DNA of 27,513 nucleotides from JAUMBM01 sp964441755 (GTDB taxonomy: Bacteria > Bacteroidota > Bacteroidia > Chitinophagales > Saprospiraceae). The translations under genes and the position numbers were made by a program. This document shows positions 16,473 through 24,134 of this stretch, in pieces (position 1 is the stretch's first letter; each line of letters begins with the position of its first letter). The DNA is taken from positions 1-27,513 of the forward strand of contig CAYTVG010000032.1 in NCBI GenBank assembly GCA_964441755.1, given 5' to 3'. The notes below the pieces were generated by a model. It searched no databases and was not told the DNA's origin. It worked only from the letters and a program-made list of their open reading frames with translations.

Positions 16473-16480
16473 CAAAAATA
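16473..16480 (-). promoter_or_regulatory. Possible -7 box (TATTTTTG, reverse strand) for the rhodanese gene
   Basis: CAAAAATA on the forward strand reads TATTTTTG toward the gene and would give a leader of about 60 nt. No correctly spaced TTG is seen. Confidence 0.35.
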
Positions 16481-16572
16481 GGCGCAATGCTAACGATCTT
16501 CTGTGCTATACATCACAATGCACAACCCACAGCAGGCAACGCATCAACTGCTGCGCTTACAGGCATCTCTCC

Positions 16573-17418
16573 CTACAGCCGAATATCAGCCACCACCGGC
16601 AAATGATCGGACGGGTAGTGACAATTGCGCGAGTCGCTCAGGGTCGCAAACCGCTCTACCTGCATGCCGCGCCCGGTGAAGATGTAATCGATGCGCAATC
16701 GCACAGCTTCCTGAAACTTAAAGCCATTGAAGGTACCCTCAGGGCCGAAAGGGGGCTGTTGGCTGGCTTCCATGGCATCCTGCAACAGGCTGCTGAGGGC
16801 CTGTATCGGGGGGTGCTGCGCTTCAGCGTTCAGATCGCCCATGAGCACAAAGCCTGCCTCAGTGGAGCTGATCAACCGCAGACTGTCGACCAGCAATAAG
16901 GCTGACTGCAAGCGGGCATTTTCGCCCATGTGGTCAAAGTGGGTGTTGTATACCCACAGCCTGCGGCCACTGGTTTTTTCCTGCAACAATACCCGCGTGC
17001 ATACACGCGGCAGAGCCGCATCCCAGCCGACGGAAGGCTTGTCAGGTGTGGGCGACAGCCAGAAAGTAGCCGAGTCAAGCAGCTCAAAGCGGTCTGTTCT
17101 GTACAGGATGGCAGCATATTCGCCTTTGCTGCCACCGTCATCCCGCCCTACACCTACCCGCGCATAGGGTCCCAACTGCGCCTGCAGCCAGCTGAGCTGG
17201 TGGTGCAGGGCTTCCTGTACACCCAGTACATCGGGCTGGTGAAAGCGTATTTGCGCTGCCAACAGTTCCCGGCGTACCGGCCAGGCGTCTTCACCATCGG
17301 TAGGGTTGTCGTAGCGGATGTTGTAACTCATCAGTCGTACCGCTTGTGCGTGCAGGGCAGAGGGAGCAGGCAACAGGCCTATGCCCAGTAACAGGGCCAA
17401 AATCCGGACAGGGGTCAT
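16573..17418 (-). CDS. Secreted endonuclease/exonuclease/phosphatase (EEP) family hydrolase
   Basis: 281 residues. A signal peptide (MTPVRILALLLGIGLLPAPSALHA, then Q) precedes one EEP domain covering the rest. Metal and catalytic motifs are present in order: Y-N-I-R-Y (Asn33), V-Q-E-A (Glu69), N-T-H-F-D-H (His160), G-D-L-N-A (Asp195, Asn197), R-I-D-Y-I-F (Asp244) and S-D-H-L-P-V (Asp271, His272). These belong to the DNase I/exonuclease III/sphingomyelinase fold, which cleaves phosphodiesters with divalent metal. Secreted Bacteroidota members are usually annotated only to family; nuclease, phosphatase and lipid phosphodiesterase activities are all possible. It is a complete single-domain protein. 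No clear promoter box is seen directly upstream. Confidence 0.88.
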   Translation of the reverse strand: MTPVRILALLLGIGLLPAPSALHAQAVRLMSYNIRYDNPTDGEDAWPVRRELLAAQIRFHQPDVLGVQEALHHQLSWLQAQLGPYARVGVGRDDGGSKGEYAAILYRTDRFELLDSATFWLSPTPDKPSVGWDAALPRVCTRVLLQEKTSGRRLWVYNTHFDHMGENARLQSALLLVDSLRLISSTEAGFVLMGDLNAEAQHPPIQALSSLLQDAMEASQQPPFGPEGTFNGFKFQEAVRLRIDYIFTGRGMQVERFATLSDSRNCHYPSDHLPVVADIRL

Positions 17419-17573
17419 GCGAAATTTTTTTGGTTGCGTAATGGTTGCTAATGTACAACTTCCGCCCGGCTATTAATCCTTCCGACGCGGGAAGTTAGAG
17501 GATTACGCGTCTTTCTACATACCGGCGACCCCCTGCATGCCGCCCGACTTGCTTAAAAAAATCGCACAATAGT

Positions 17574-17602
17574 TTTGAACTTTCAAAAAATACGTATATT
17601 TG
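17574..17602 (+). promoter_or_regulatory. Bacteroidota promoter of a free-standing transcript
   Basis: TTTG (17574-17577), 17 bp, TATATTTG (17595-17602), the same -7 box as recA. An 8-bp hairpin with one G-U pair, GTGTTGTT/AATAACAC (17605-17624), overlaps the expected start and could be an operator or the 5' end of the RNA. Confidence 0.7.
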
Positions 17603-17607
17603 TCGTG

Positions 17608-17768
17608 TTGTTAGTCAATAACACAAAATTTATTATCGGTCGACGTTAAAACAAAAACCCCGCAAACGCTTTTATTTGCAGGGTTTTCACCAAGATATGT
17701 AGATTGTTTTCATTTGGTTTTTTGGGGTTACTCAGGGTATTGTTACAACAATACCCTGTTCTTTTTTT
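17608..17768 (+). ncRNA. Candidate small RNA, about 160 nt
   Basis: A good promoter is followed about 130 bp later by a good terminator with no open frame between: the frames close within 14-15 codons and the only ATG is followed directly by TAG. The predicted RNA has a 5' hairpin near 17605-17624, an AAAACCC-c-GCAAA / TTTGC-a-GGGTTTT hairpin (17654-17666 with 17675-17687), a U-rich single-stranded stretch (about 17695-17730) and the terminator. No gene on this strand follows for several kilobases, so it is not a leader. I do not recognise the family; its size allows a 6S-like RNA, but I see no long rod with a central bubble. The ends are approximate. Confidence 0.55.
17733..17768 (+). terminator. 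Rho-independent terminator of the candidate small RNA
   Basis: CAGGGTATTGTT (17733-17744) pairs with AACAATACCCTG (17747-17758), followed by TTCTTTTTTT. This is the canonical form with a trailing T-run. Confidence 0.85.
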
Positions 17769-17823
17769 ATAGGTCATCAGTAAGGGTCTTTTATTGCCAA
17801 AGGCAGTAAAAAAATAAGGTTCC

Positions 17824-17885
17824 TGGTCAAGTATAATGGGTATTGAGATCTAGCCCCCCTAAAACGGCCCCGGTGTTTTCCGGAG
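17824..17885 (-). repeat. 62-bp array tail, inverted relative to 2964-3024
   Basis: Reverse complement of the tail at 2964-3024 with one added G and one base change. It precedes the second array. The two tails face each other across 14.8 kb. The remaining stretch 17419-17573 holds nothing I can support, and 17769-17823 has only a weak TTTATTGCC/GGCAGTAAA hairpin. Confidence 0.9.
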
Positions 17886-18070
17886 CCCTGTTAGGGGCGT
17901 GCTATGGGTAGAAAACAACGGGGCTGGTGTTTTCTACCCACATTCCGTCCCTACGGGTCTACCCACATTCCGTCCCTATGGGACTCCTGAAAACAACGGG
18001 GCCGGTGTTTTCTACCCATATTCCGTCCCTACGGGACTACCCACATCCCGTCCCTACGGGACTCTGGAAA
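17886..18070. repeat. Second intergenic repeat array, mixed orientation
   Basis: It begins with one core in reverse orientation (GTTAGGGGCGTGCTATGGGTAG), then switches to forward cores of a sister sequence, CTACCCACATTCCGTCCC followed by TACGGG, present about four times. These are interspersed with GAAAACAACGGGGCYGGTG spacers like those of the first array. GTCCCTACGGGAC-type palindromes replace the GCCCCTAACGGGGC of the first array. Confidence 0.85.
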
Positions 18071-18136
18071 TCAAGGGCCAGCCTGCCAGGCAGCCTGTTC
18101 ATGGGCGGTACACCGCCCAGGAACAGGCCAGCACGC

Positions 18137-18871
18137 CTAATTGGCATCCACCAGCCGGCCCGAACCCGACTGTATCACATCGATCGTCGGTTGCCCCTTA
18201 TACCGGAGGTCACCGCTACCGCTCAGCCGAGCCCGCAGCAGGTCAGCCACGCGCACTTCGGCATCACCGCTGCCGGTGATGGTCACATCGGCCTCGCGCA
18301 CGGGCAGGGGGAAGCCAAACAGGTCGCCACTGCCGCTGAGGCGCGCATTGAGCTCGTCGGCAGTACCCGACAGCAACAAGTCGCCGGAGCCGGTATTGAT
18401 GATGCGCAAATCATCGGCCTGCAGCTGCAGCTCAATGTCGCCGGAGCCGTTGACCTCCAGGTCCAGATCGCCCAGACTGAGTTCTTCACTGCTGCGGATG
18501 ATACCCGACCCTCTGTTTTTGACCGAGCGCAGGTTGGGCAGGGTGATGAATATTTTGAGCGTGCCCATGTCGCGCACGCAGCGGTCAAATTCAATCTCCC
18601 AGACGCCGTTGCGCACGTCCCACTCTAATTCGCTCAGGATGTTGGGTTTCCCCTCGACCACCACGCGCTGCTCTGCGCCTATGCGTATGTCGACTTCCGC
18701 AGGAATGTCGAGTATGATGCCGTCAAAATTGTTGAGGTTGAGGCTGTCAGTGATGACACTGCCCTCGCCAAAAACGCAGCGGAAGGGGGCGTCGTCGTCA
18801 ATGTCGATGAAGCAGCCGGAGAGGAGCAGCACAAGGGCTGCTGCCAGGCTGATACCCTGGATTGTTTTCAT
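18137..18871 (-). CDS. Head-GIN domain (DUF2807) lipoprotein
   Basis: 244 residues. The lipoprotein signal MKTIQGISLAAALVLLLSGC gives Cys20 as the lipidated residue, followed by an acidic FIDIDDDA stretch. The rest is the repetitive beta-solenoid of the DUF2807/head-GIN family: N-F-D-G-I-I-L-D-I-P-A-E-V-D-I, then recurring (N/L)-x-G-S-G-D-(I/L) turns (NGSGDIEL, NTGSGDLLL, LSGSGDLF, TGSGDAEV, LSGSGDLR, SGSGRL). Family members are secreted or surface proteins of unknown or loosely adhesin-like function. The frame extends to 19057, but only the ATG at 18871 gives a signal peptide. It lies 118 bp behind the barrel gene at 18990-19598, with two hairpins between them. Confidence 0.85.
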   Translation of the reverse strand: MKTIQGISLAAALVLLLSGCFIDIDDDAPFRCVFGEGSVITDSLNLNNFDGIILDIPAEVDIRIGAEQRVVVEGKPNILSELEWDVRNGVWEIEFDRCVRDMGTLKIFITLPNLRSVKNRGSGIIRSSEELSLGDLDLEVNGSGDIELQLQADDLRIINTGSGDLLLSGTADELNARLSGSGDLFGFPLPVREADVTITGSGDAEVRVADLLRARLSGSGDLRYKGQPTIDVIQSGSGRLVDAN

Positions 18872-18903
18872 GATGGTTGGTTTTTGATTATACGGCCCAT
18901 GTG

Positions 18904-18982
18904 GCGGCTGTTTTGGGGGCAAAAATTTTTCCCCGGCCAATACAGCCGCACAAAGAGATGGCTGGCGGCCGGGCCGCCAGCC
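18904..18982 (-). terminator. Two hairpins between the barrel and head-GIN genes
   Basis: GGCTGGCGGC (18960-18969) pairs with GCCGCCAGCC (18973-18982), 7 bp past the stop of the upstream gene. A second, larger one pairs GCGGCTGT (18904-18911) with ACAGCCGC (18942-18949), with GGGG...AAAAATTTTT...CCCC inside. They may end or punctuate the transcript between the two genes. Confidence 0.5.
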
Positions 18983-18989
18983 GGGCGAC

Positions 18990-19598
18990 TCAGAAATTAG
19001 TGGAACTGTGCTGGTCTCTGCGCCAGCCAAACCAGCCGAAGCGCATGGTGAGCACACCTACGGCGCCGCTGAAGTCTTCATTGCTGTAGCCCAGGTCTTT
19101 GTTGGCGCCCTGTACCCAGCGGTAGCCGACGGCACCTGCCAGCCTGAACCAGCTGGTGATGTTGAGCTCGGCACCTACTTCGGGGGTGAAGACGAAGACG
19201 GCATCGAGGTCTTCCCAGTCGTCATTGGTGACCTGTATATCCAGTCCGCCCCAGCCTACGCGGGCACTTCCGTAGAGGTGCAGCAGTCGCCAGGGCTGGT
19301 GGGTTACGCCCAGCCAAACGCCGCCATGGGCGAGGTCTAAGCGGGAGAGTTGCCCCTGATTGATGATCTGGTTGAAATCGGCGCTGGCCATACCATAGGC
19401 GCCCAAAAAATATTTGCTGAACACGAGGCCGCCGCCGCCGCCGGCCGAGGTAGCGAGGCCGTTGTTGATGCCATACTCGGTAATAGGTCCGCCAAAGGCG
19501 CCTACGAGCCGGGCTGAGTTGAAAAGGGTCTGGTGTTGTGCACTAAGGGTGAAAATGGTCAGCAGGGCTATCATGCCCAAAAAAATCCTTGTTTTCAT
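18990..19598 (-). CDS. Hypothetical outer-membrane beta-barrel protein
   Basis: 202 residues. The signal peptide MKTRIFLGMIALLTIFTLSA is followed by QHQTLFNSARLVGAFGGPITEYG and a series of short amphipathic strands with alternating aromatic residues (GGVWLGVT, LYGSARVGWGGLDI, FTPEVGAELNITSWFRLAGAVGYRWV, GAVGVLTMRFGWFGW). It matches the size and style of small eight-stranded Bacteroidota barrels. A glycine run (about 54-58) precedes the LVFSKYFLGAYG strand. No specific family is recognised. It lies upstream of the head-GIN lipoprotein in the same direction and downstream of the fecR/STN operon, from which it is separated by a 21-bp perfect hairpin. Confidence 0.75.
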   Translation of the reverse strand: MKTRIFLGMIALLTIFTLSAQHQTLFNSARLVGAFGGPITEYGINNGLATSAGGGGGLVFSKYFLGAYGMASADFNQIINQGQLSRLDLAHGGVWLGVTHQPWRLLHLYGSARVGWGGLDIQVTNDDWEDLDAVFVFTPEVGAELNITSWFRLAGAVGYRWVQGANKDLGYSNEDFSGAVGVLTMRFGWFGWRRDQHSSTNF

Positions 19599-19729
19599 GT
19601 TTTTTGAAATTATTGTGAATGAAAGTTATCCGCCGGCGGCTGTGATGACCGCCGCGGTTGCTATGTCAGGTAATGAACAATAAGCTGTATCAATGTCAGG
19701 ACTGCGTTACGGACGCCTGGTTTTCCACC

Positions 19730-19774
19730 GCGTATTCTGTAATTTTTGCCGGAGGCAAAAATTACAGAATACGC
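19730..19774. terminator. 21-bp perfect hairpin ending the fecR/STN operon
   Basis: The 21 bases at 19730-19750 (GCGTATTCTG, then TAATTTTTGCC) pair perfectly with 19754-19774 across a 3-nt GGA loop. It starts 2 bp past the stop of the STN gene. Again T is in the 5' arm, A in the 3' arm, and no T-run follows. Confidence 0.75.
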
Positions 19775-19776
19775 AT

Positions 19777-21384
19777 TTAAAACCTGAACCCTGCCTGAAA
19801 GCCTATCCAGCCGTTCAGCAGGAGCTCGCCCCGCTCCCACGTCCATTGCGGCTGCGGCACAAGTACCGACCGGCCGCTGGCCGCATCCCGCGTCCACAGG
19901 AGGTTGACGGTGGGCCCCATAAACCAGCTGAGCTGCCTGCCCAGCCGATAGTCCCAGGCCAGCCGCAACTGGCTGAGGAGGTTGAGTCTGGGCGACCAGC
20001 GCGTGAGTTCGTTGACATGCTGGGCGCTGAGCTCCGTGAGCAGGCGGCTGCGCGGGCTGAAAGCGTGGGCACTGCCCAGCCCGTAGCCAATACTCCAGCT
20101 CATAAATGTGCGCTTAGCTGCTTGCGCATCCACGGCGACCTCGTCCCAGCGGGCACCCAGCAGCAGCTTGCTGTACCACTTGTGCGTACCGAATACCAGC
20201 GCAGCATTGGCCCACAGATAGTCGCTCAGGCTGATCTCAACCCGGTTGTAGCCTTTTTTGACCAGATTGAGCAGGCCTATAGAGATGCCTGCGACGGTGT
20301 CGGCTATGTTGATGAGCCCCAATTGATGCCCCCGCACATAGCCGGCTTTGTTGAAAAGCAGGGCCAGCTGATCGCCCGCCACGCCGCCGGCCTGGTTGGC
20401 CAGCAGGCTCATCTGCAGCTCGGCATGGCCGTGGCTGTAGTTGCTGAGGCCTGCAAGCTGCACATGGGCGGTATCGCCATACGTTTGGTTGGCGATGCCG
20501 GCCAGCATGATGCCATGGCTGTCAGACAGGTTGGTGTTGGCCAGTCCGCTGATTTGCAGGCCTGTAAAGGTGCCGCCCACGCGGTTGACGGCGCCTGCAA
20601 ACTGTATGCCTGTAAGCTCGCCACGCACGCGGTTGCTGAGGCCTGCAATCTGTACGCCCACCACATCGCCCCGCACGATGTTGAGCACCCCGCCGAGCTC
20701 AAACCCGTCAACCCCCCCGCTGATGCCCACAACTACATTGACCGACATCTCATTGGTGATGGCTGCGCTGCGAAAGCTGTTGGTCCCGAGATAGGGCATG
20801 AGCGATATCTGCGCCATACGCCTGTCCGGCGGCGGCAGCGGCTTGGCTGCCTCTTGTATGGCGAGGGCGAGTGGGCGTATGAGCAGCTCGCGCTCAAGTA
20901 TACTGTTGGCGGTCGGGTCCAGCGTTGTTACCGACCTGGGCGGCAGCGTCTGCAGGGGTACTGCTGTGCCGGCTGTGCGCGCGGCCATTTTTTCGGGCGT
21001 GCGGGTCGGGGGCGTGGGGTGTACCGGGCTCGACTGTATGGCGCGCGCCGGTCGGCTGCTGAGCTGTGTGGTCGTATAGCCGGGCTTGCGCCGCAGCACC
21101 ACCTGCTGGCCGATTTCGGCATACGCCAGCGGGCTGTTGCCAAAAAGCAACGCCAGCGCTTCCGCTCTGGGCTTGTTGGCAAAATGCGCCGTCACGGGGT
21201 AGTCGAGGGGTACAAAATCGCGGCTGTAAGAGAAAGACCAGTCGTAGCGCTGCTCGAGATCGCGTATGACCTCCGCCAGCGGCTTTGCGCGGTAGCTGAC
21301 ACTTACCAGCTGGTTTTGTGCCTGCCCGCTGATCGATACGATGAGCAGGGGTAGCAACAGCAGCAGCCTGATACAATGATTCAT
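19777..21384 (-). CDS. STN-domain outer-membrane protein with ten 15-16-residue repeats
   Basis: 535 residues. A signal peptide (to about residue 22, SGQAQ) leads into an STN-type domain (about 25-97: SYRAKPLAEVIRDLEQRYDW, then FVPLDYPVTAHF). A Pro/Thr/Ser-rich linker (about 100-185) is followed by a repeat block with G-x-Q-x-A-G-L-x-N motifs. The AGL-x-N position recurs at 231, 247, 263, 279, 295 and 311, exactly 16 residues apart, then at 326, 341, about 356 and 370. The last 150 residues look like barrel strands ending in F-R-F. The repeat resembles surface-repeat proteins described as LA_2272-like, by my recognition only. STN domains of outer-membrane proteins contact FecR anti-sigma factors, and fecR lies 16 bp upstream in the same operon, so a surface-sensing role is inferred. 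Confidence 0.82.
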   Translation of the reverse strand: MNHCIRLLLLLPLLIVSISGQAQNQLVSVSYRAKPLAEVIRDLEQRYDWSFSYSRDFVPLDYPVTAHFANKPRAEALALLFGNSPLAYAEIGQQVVLRRKPGYTTTQLSSRPARAIQSSPVHPTPPTRTPEKMAARTAGTAVPLQTLPPRSVTTLDPTANSILERELLIRPLALAIQEAAKPLPPPDRRMAQISLMPYLGTNSFRSAAITNEMSVNVVVGISGGVDGFELGGVLNIVRGDVVGVQIAGLSNRVRGELTGIQFAGAVNRVGGTFTGLQISGLANTNLSDSHGIMLAGIANQTYGDTAHVQLAGLSNYSHGHAELQMSLLANQAGGVAGDQLALLFNKAGYVRGHQLGLINIADTVAGISIGLLNLVKKGYNRVEISLSDYLWANAALVFGTHKWYSKLLLGARWDEVAVDAQAAKRTFMSWSIGYGLGSAHAFSPRSRLLTELSAQHVNELTRWSPRLNLLSQLRLAWDYRLGRQLSWFMGPTVNLLWTRDAASGRSVLVPQPQWTWERGELLLNGWIGFQAGFRF

Positions 21385-21400
21385 GGCAATGGCAATCTGG

Positions 21401-22444
21401 TTAGGGGCATCCGCGGCCGCTCAGGCGCAGGCTGTCGGCACCGACTTGCTCCGTGCGCAGGTCGAGGGTGGCGGCCAGTATAGCCAGACATTCCCCGAGC
21501 TCGAGTTGCTCGAAGCGGCCGGTAAACTGACAGTTGCCCAGTTGGGGGTCCGACAGTATAATCGCAACACCGTAGTAGCGCTCCAGTTGCCGGACAACTT
21601 CCGACACTGGCTGGTCCTGAAAGGCGAGCTGCTGCTCTTTCCAGGCAAGCGCGTTGTCGGCAGCGCCGGTCAGGCGCGCTGCCTGTCCGCCGGCCTGCGT
21701 TACCGTGCCCGCTTCGCCTGCCTGCAGCAACAGCCGCTGGCGGCTGTCGGCTGCGGAGAGGGCTACGCGGCCCGTCTGCACGCTGAGCTCCGCGGCCGCA
21801 TCGGCCGCGTAGGCGCGCAGGTTGAAGGAGGTGCCCAGCACTTCTGCGACGGCGCGGCCGGCAAGGACGCGGAAGGGTCGCAGACTGTCGGTAGCGACCT
21901 CAAAATAGGCTTCGCCTACAAGCTGGAGCTGTCTGGCTTCTTGGGAGAAGCTGTAGGTCAGCTGCGTGTTGGCGTTGAGCCATACCCGGCTGCCGTCGGG
22001 CAGCGCAAGCTGCCGACGCTCGCCGGGGCCGGTGCTTACCATCACCGCCTCGGGTACCCCGGGCGGGCTGAGCAGTTGCCAGGCCACGATCAGTAGCAGC
22101 GCGACGGCCGCGGCGGCCGCGAGCCGCAGCGACCACAGCCGCCAGCCGGTGGGTGTTCCCTTATTTTCCCCTAAAGGACGCAATGCCGCTGCCGAAGGTT
22201 GCACGCCTGCAGCCTGCGGCGGCCACAATTTTTGCTGCAGCTGCTGCCAGGCGCGCGCTTTGTCGGGCTCGCTGAGCTCGGCAGGGCTGTGCAGACTGGC
22301 TTCCCATATACATTTCATTTCCTCAAAGAACGCTCGGTTGGAGGGGTCGGCAGACAGCCACTGCATGAGCTGATCGGCCTCCCCGGCGGTTGCGTTGCCG
22401 GAAAGATAAGCAGCGATGAGCTCTACGTAGCGATTTGTCTCCAT
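21401..22444 (-). CDS. FecR-family anti-sigma factor
   Basis: 347 residues in the standard order: cytoplasmic N-terminal anti-sigma segment (about 1-75, ELIAAYLSGNATAGEADQLM), one transmembrane helix (about 107-125), the periplasmic FecR domain (about 135-235, with LPDGSRVWLNANT, L-x-G-E-A-Y-F-E-V and V-L-G-T-S-F-N-L-R-A-Y), and a C-terminal STN-like DUF4974 domain (about 267-342). FecR holds an ECF sigma factor until an outer-membrane partner signals. ATG 22444 is chosen because MxxxxxxELIAAYLSG is the usual family start. The partner gene follows after 16 bp. No ECF sigma gene lies upstream, where one is normally found; the next gene is radA on the other strand. Confidence 0.92.
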   Translation of the reverse strand: METNRYVELIAAYLSGNATAGEADQLMQWLSADPSNRAFFEEMKCIWEASLHSPAELSEPDKARAWQQLQQKLWPPQAAGVQPSAAALRPLGENKGTPTGWRLWSLRLAAAAAVALLLIVAWQLLSPPGVPEAVMVSTGPGERRQLALPDGSRVWLNANTQLTYSFSQEARQLQLVGEAYFEVATDSLRPFRVLAGRAVAEVLGTSFNLRAYAADAAAELSVQTGRVALSAADSRQRLLLQAGEAGTVTQAGGQAARLTGAADNALAWKEQQLAFQDQPVSEVVRQLERYYGVAIILSDPQLGNCQFTGRFEQLELGECLAILAATLDLRTEQVGADSLRLSGRGCP

Positions 22445-22460
22445 CTTGTTGTCTCCATTT

Positions 22461-22525
22461 GCACAGTGCCCGGGGGCGCTGTGCCGCAGGTCCGCCTGCC
22501 CGCCGGCGCTTTTCAGCGCGCCGGC
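22461..22525 (-). other. Two GC-rich hairpins in the fecR leader
   Basis: 22461-22484 is an 11-bp near-perfect palindrome (GCACAG...CTGTGC with a GGGG/CCCC centre). 22502-22525 pairs GCCGGCGC with GCGCCGGC across about 8 nt. They sit 17-81 bp before the fecR start. The rest of 22445-22757 holds a hairpin at 22658-22687 (ATGGCgaGGCGGC and its complement) and an imperfect -7-like box near 22590; I see no gene there. Confidence 0.45.
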
Positions 22526-22757
22526 CGTGCCTTGCGGCCCGCTACCGATTGAATGATGTTGCTGTGGGCGGGCTACCCCTATGCCGACTGTAAAAATAAA
22601 TCCATTTTTTTGGCTTTGGCTAAAAAGGTGGCGGGGGCGGGGGGATTTGTAAAAAATATGGCGAGGCGGCGAAAGCCGCCCGGCCATGTTTTGACAGCCC
22701 TCTTTTTCCCAAAATCCACACAAAATGCCTACCTTGCAAAGCAAACAGTAAGCGCAA

Positions 22758-24134
22758 GTGGCTAAGGTAAAAACGGCTTTTTTTTGTACGGGCTGCGGGG
22801 CGGAGTCCCCGAAATGGATGGGGCGCTGCCCCGCCTGCGGGGAGTGGAATACGCTGGTGGAGGAGAAGGTGGTGAAAAGTAGCCCGCGCGAAGAGGCGGC
22901 TGCGAGCTGGCGGCCGGGGGGCAGCCGGCAGGAGACGCGGCCGGTGGCGCTGCCCGACATACGGACGGGCGATCAGCGGCGGCTGACGACGGCCGACGGC
23001 GAGCTCAATCGGGTGCTGGGCGGCGGCATCGTGCCGGGCAGCATCGTCTTGTTTGGGGGACAGCCGGGGATCGGTAAGTCGACCCTGCTGCTGCAGCTGG
23101 CGCTGCAACTGGGCGAGCGGGTGCTGTATGTGTCGGGCGAGGAGAGCGAAGAGCAGATCAAAATGCGCGCGGAGCGCCTCAGCGGCGAAGGGGCGCAATG
23201 CTTTATTTTGACAGAAACGAATACCCACAAAATCCTGCAGTTTGCCCAGCAACTGGCGCCGGCGCTGCTGGTCATCGACTCGATACAGACGATGTCGTCG
23301 CCCCTGCTCGATGCTACGCCCGGCTCCATCAGCCAGGTGCGCGAGTGCGCAGCGGAGCTGCAGCGCTTTGCGAAGGAAAGCCATATTCCGGTCTTTCTGA
23401 TCGGCCATATCACCAAAGACGGGGCCATCGCAGGGCCTAAGCTGCTGGAGCACATCGTCGATGCGGTGCTGCAGTTTGAGGGCGATCGCCATTATTCGTA
23501 CCGCATCCTGCGCACGCTCAAAAATCGATTTGGCTCGACCGATGAGCTGGGGATTTATGAGATGCAGACGGGCGGACTGCGGCAGGTGCCCAATCCTTCG
23601 GAGCTGCTGCTGGCGCAGAAAGATGCCGACCTGTCGGGCAGCGCCGTGGCGGCGACCATGGAGGGCATGCGCCCTATGCTGATCGAAACGCAGGCGCTGG
23701 TGAGCCAGTCGGTCTATGGCACGCCCCAGCGGACGGCCACAGGCTTCGACCTGCGGCGACTGAGTATGTTGCTGGCGGTGCTGGAAAAAAGGGTGGGCAT
23801 CCCTTTTGGGGGGCAGGATGCTTTTCTCAATATGGCAGGCGGTATCCGGGTCGATGATCCGGCCATCGACCTGGCCATCATCGCGGCCCTCATCTCCAGC
23901 CGCGTGGATGTAGCCATACCCACCGATATTTGCTTCGCGGGCGAAATCGGCCTGTCGGGCGAGATCCGGGCAGTCAACCGCATCGAGCAGCGCATACAGG
24001 AGGCCGACAGGCTGGGCTTCCGCCACATTTTTATTTCCAAATACAATACCAAGGGCATGGATGCCAGCCGCTACCAGATCAAGGTGCATACCATCGGCAA
24101 GATTGAGGAGCTCAATGAGGCGTTGTTTCAGTAG
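22758..24134 (+). CDS. radA: DNA repair protein RadA
   Basis: 458 residues, full length. Order: N-terminal zinc finger with Cys10, Cys13, Cys24 and Cys27; RecA-like ATPase core with Walker A G-Q-P-G-I-G-K-S-T at 101-109 and L-L-V-I-D-S-I-Q-T; the RadA-specific K-N-R-F-G motif at 256-260; and a C-terminal Lon-protease-like domain (about 295-458, including GIRVDDPAIDLAI and FAGEIGLSGEIR). RadA is a DnaB-like helicase that promotes branch migration of recombination intermediates together with RecA. It starts at GTG, because MAKVKTAFFCTGCG is the conserved family N-terminus and no ATG lies nearer. No strong promoter box is seen (TACCTTGC near 22730 is a weak match). Confidence 0.97.
   Translation: MAKVKTAFFCTGCGAESPKWMGRCPACGEWNTLVEEKVVKSSPREEAAASWRPGGSRQETRPVALPDIRTGDQRRLTTADGELNRVLGGGIVPGSIVLFGGQPGIGKSTLLLQLALQLGERVLYVSGEESEEQIKMRAERLSGEGAQCFILTETNTHKILQFAQQLAPALLVIDSIQTMSSPLLDATPGSISQVRECAAELQRFAKESHIPVFLIGHITKDGAIAGPKLLEHIVDAVLQFEGDRHYSYRILRTLKNRFGSTDELGIYEMQTGGLRQVPNPSELLLAQKDADLSGSAVAATMEGMRPMLIETQALVSQSVYGTPQRTATGFDLRRLSMLLAVLEKRVGIPFGGQDAFLNMAGGIRVDDPAIDLAIIAALISSRVDVAIPTDICFAGEIGLSGEIRAVNRIEQRIQEADRLGFRHIFISKYNTKGMDASRYQIKVHTIGKIEELNEALFQ

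Noticed and set aside
17654..17687. AAAACCC-c-GCAAA / TTTGC-a-GGGTTTT as an integration (att) site
   Set aside because: No integrase, no second copy and no element boundary in the window; it is better explained as a hairpin of the candidate small RNA.
19693..21354. 553-codon forward frame
   Set aside because: Antisense to the STN-repeat gene; its apparent repeats are the mirror of the 16-residue repeats.
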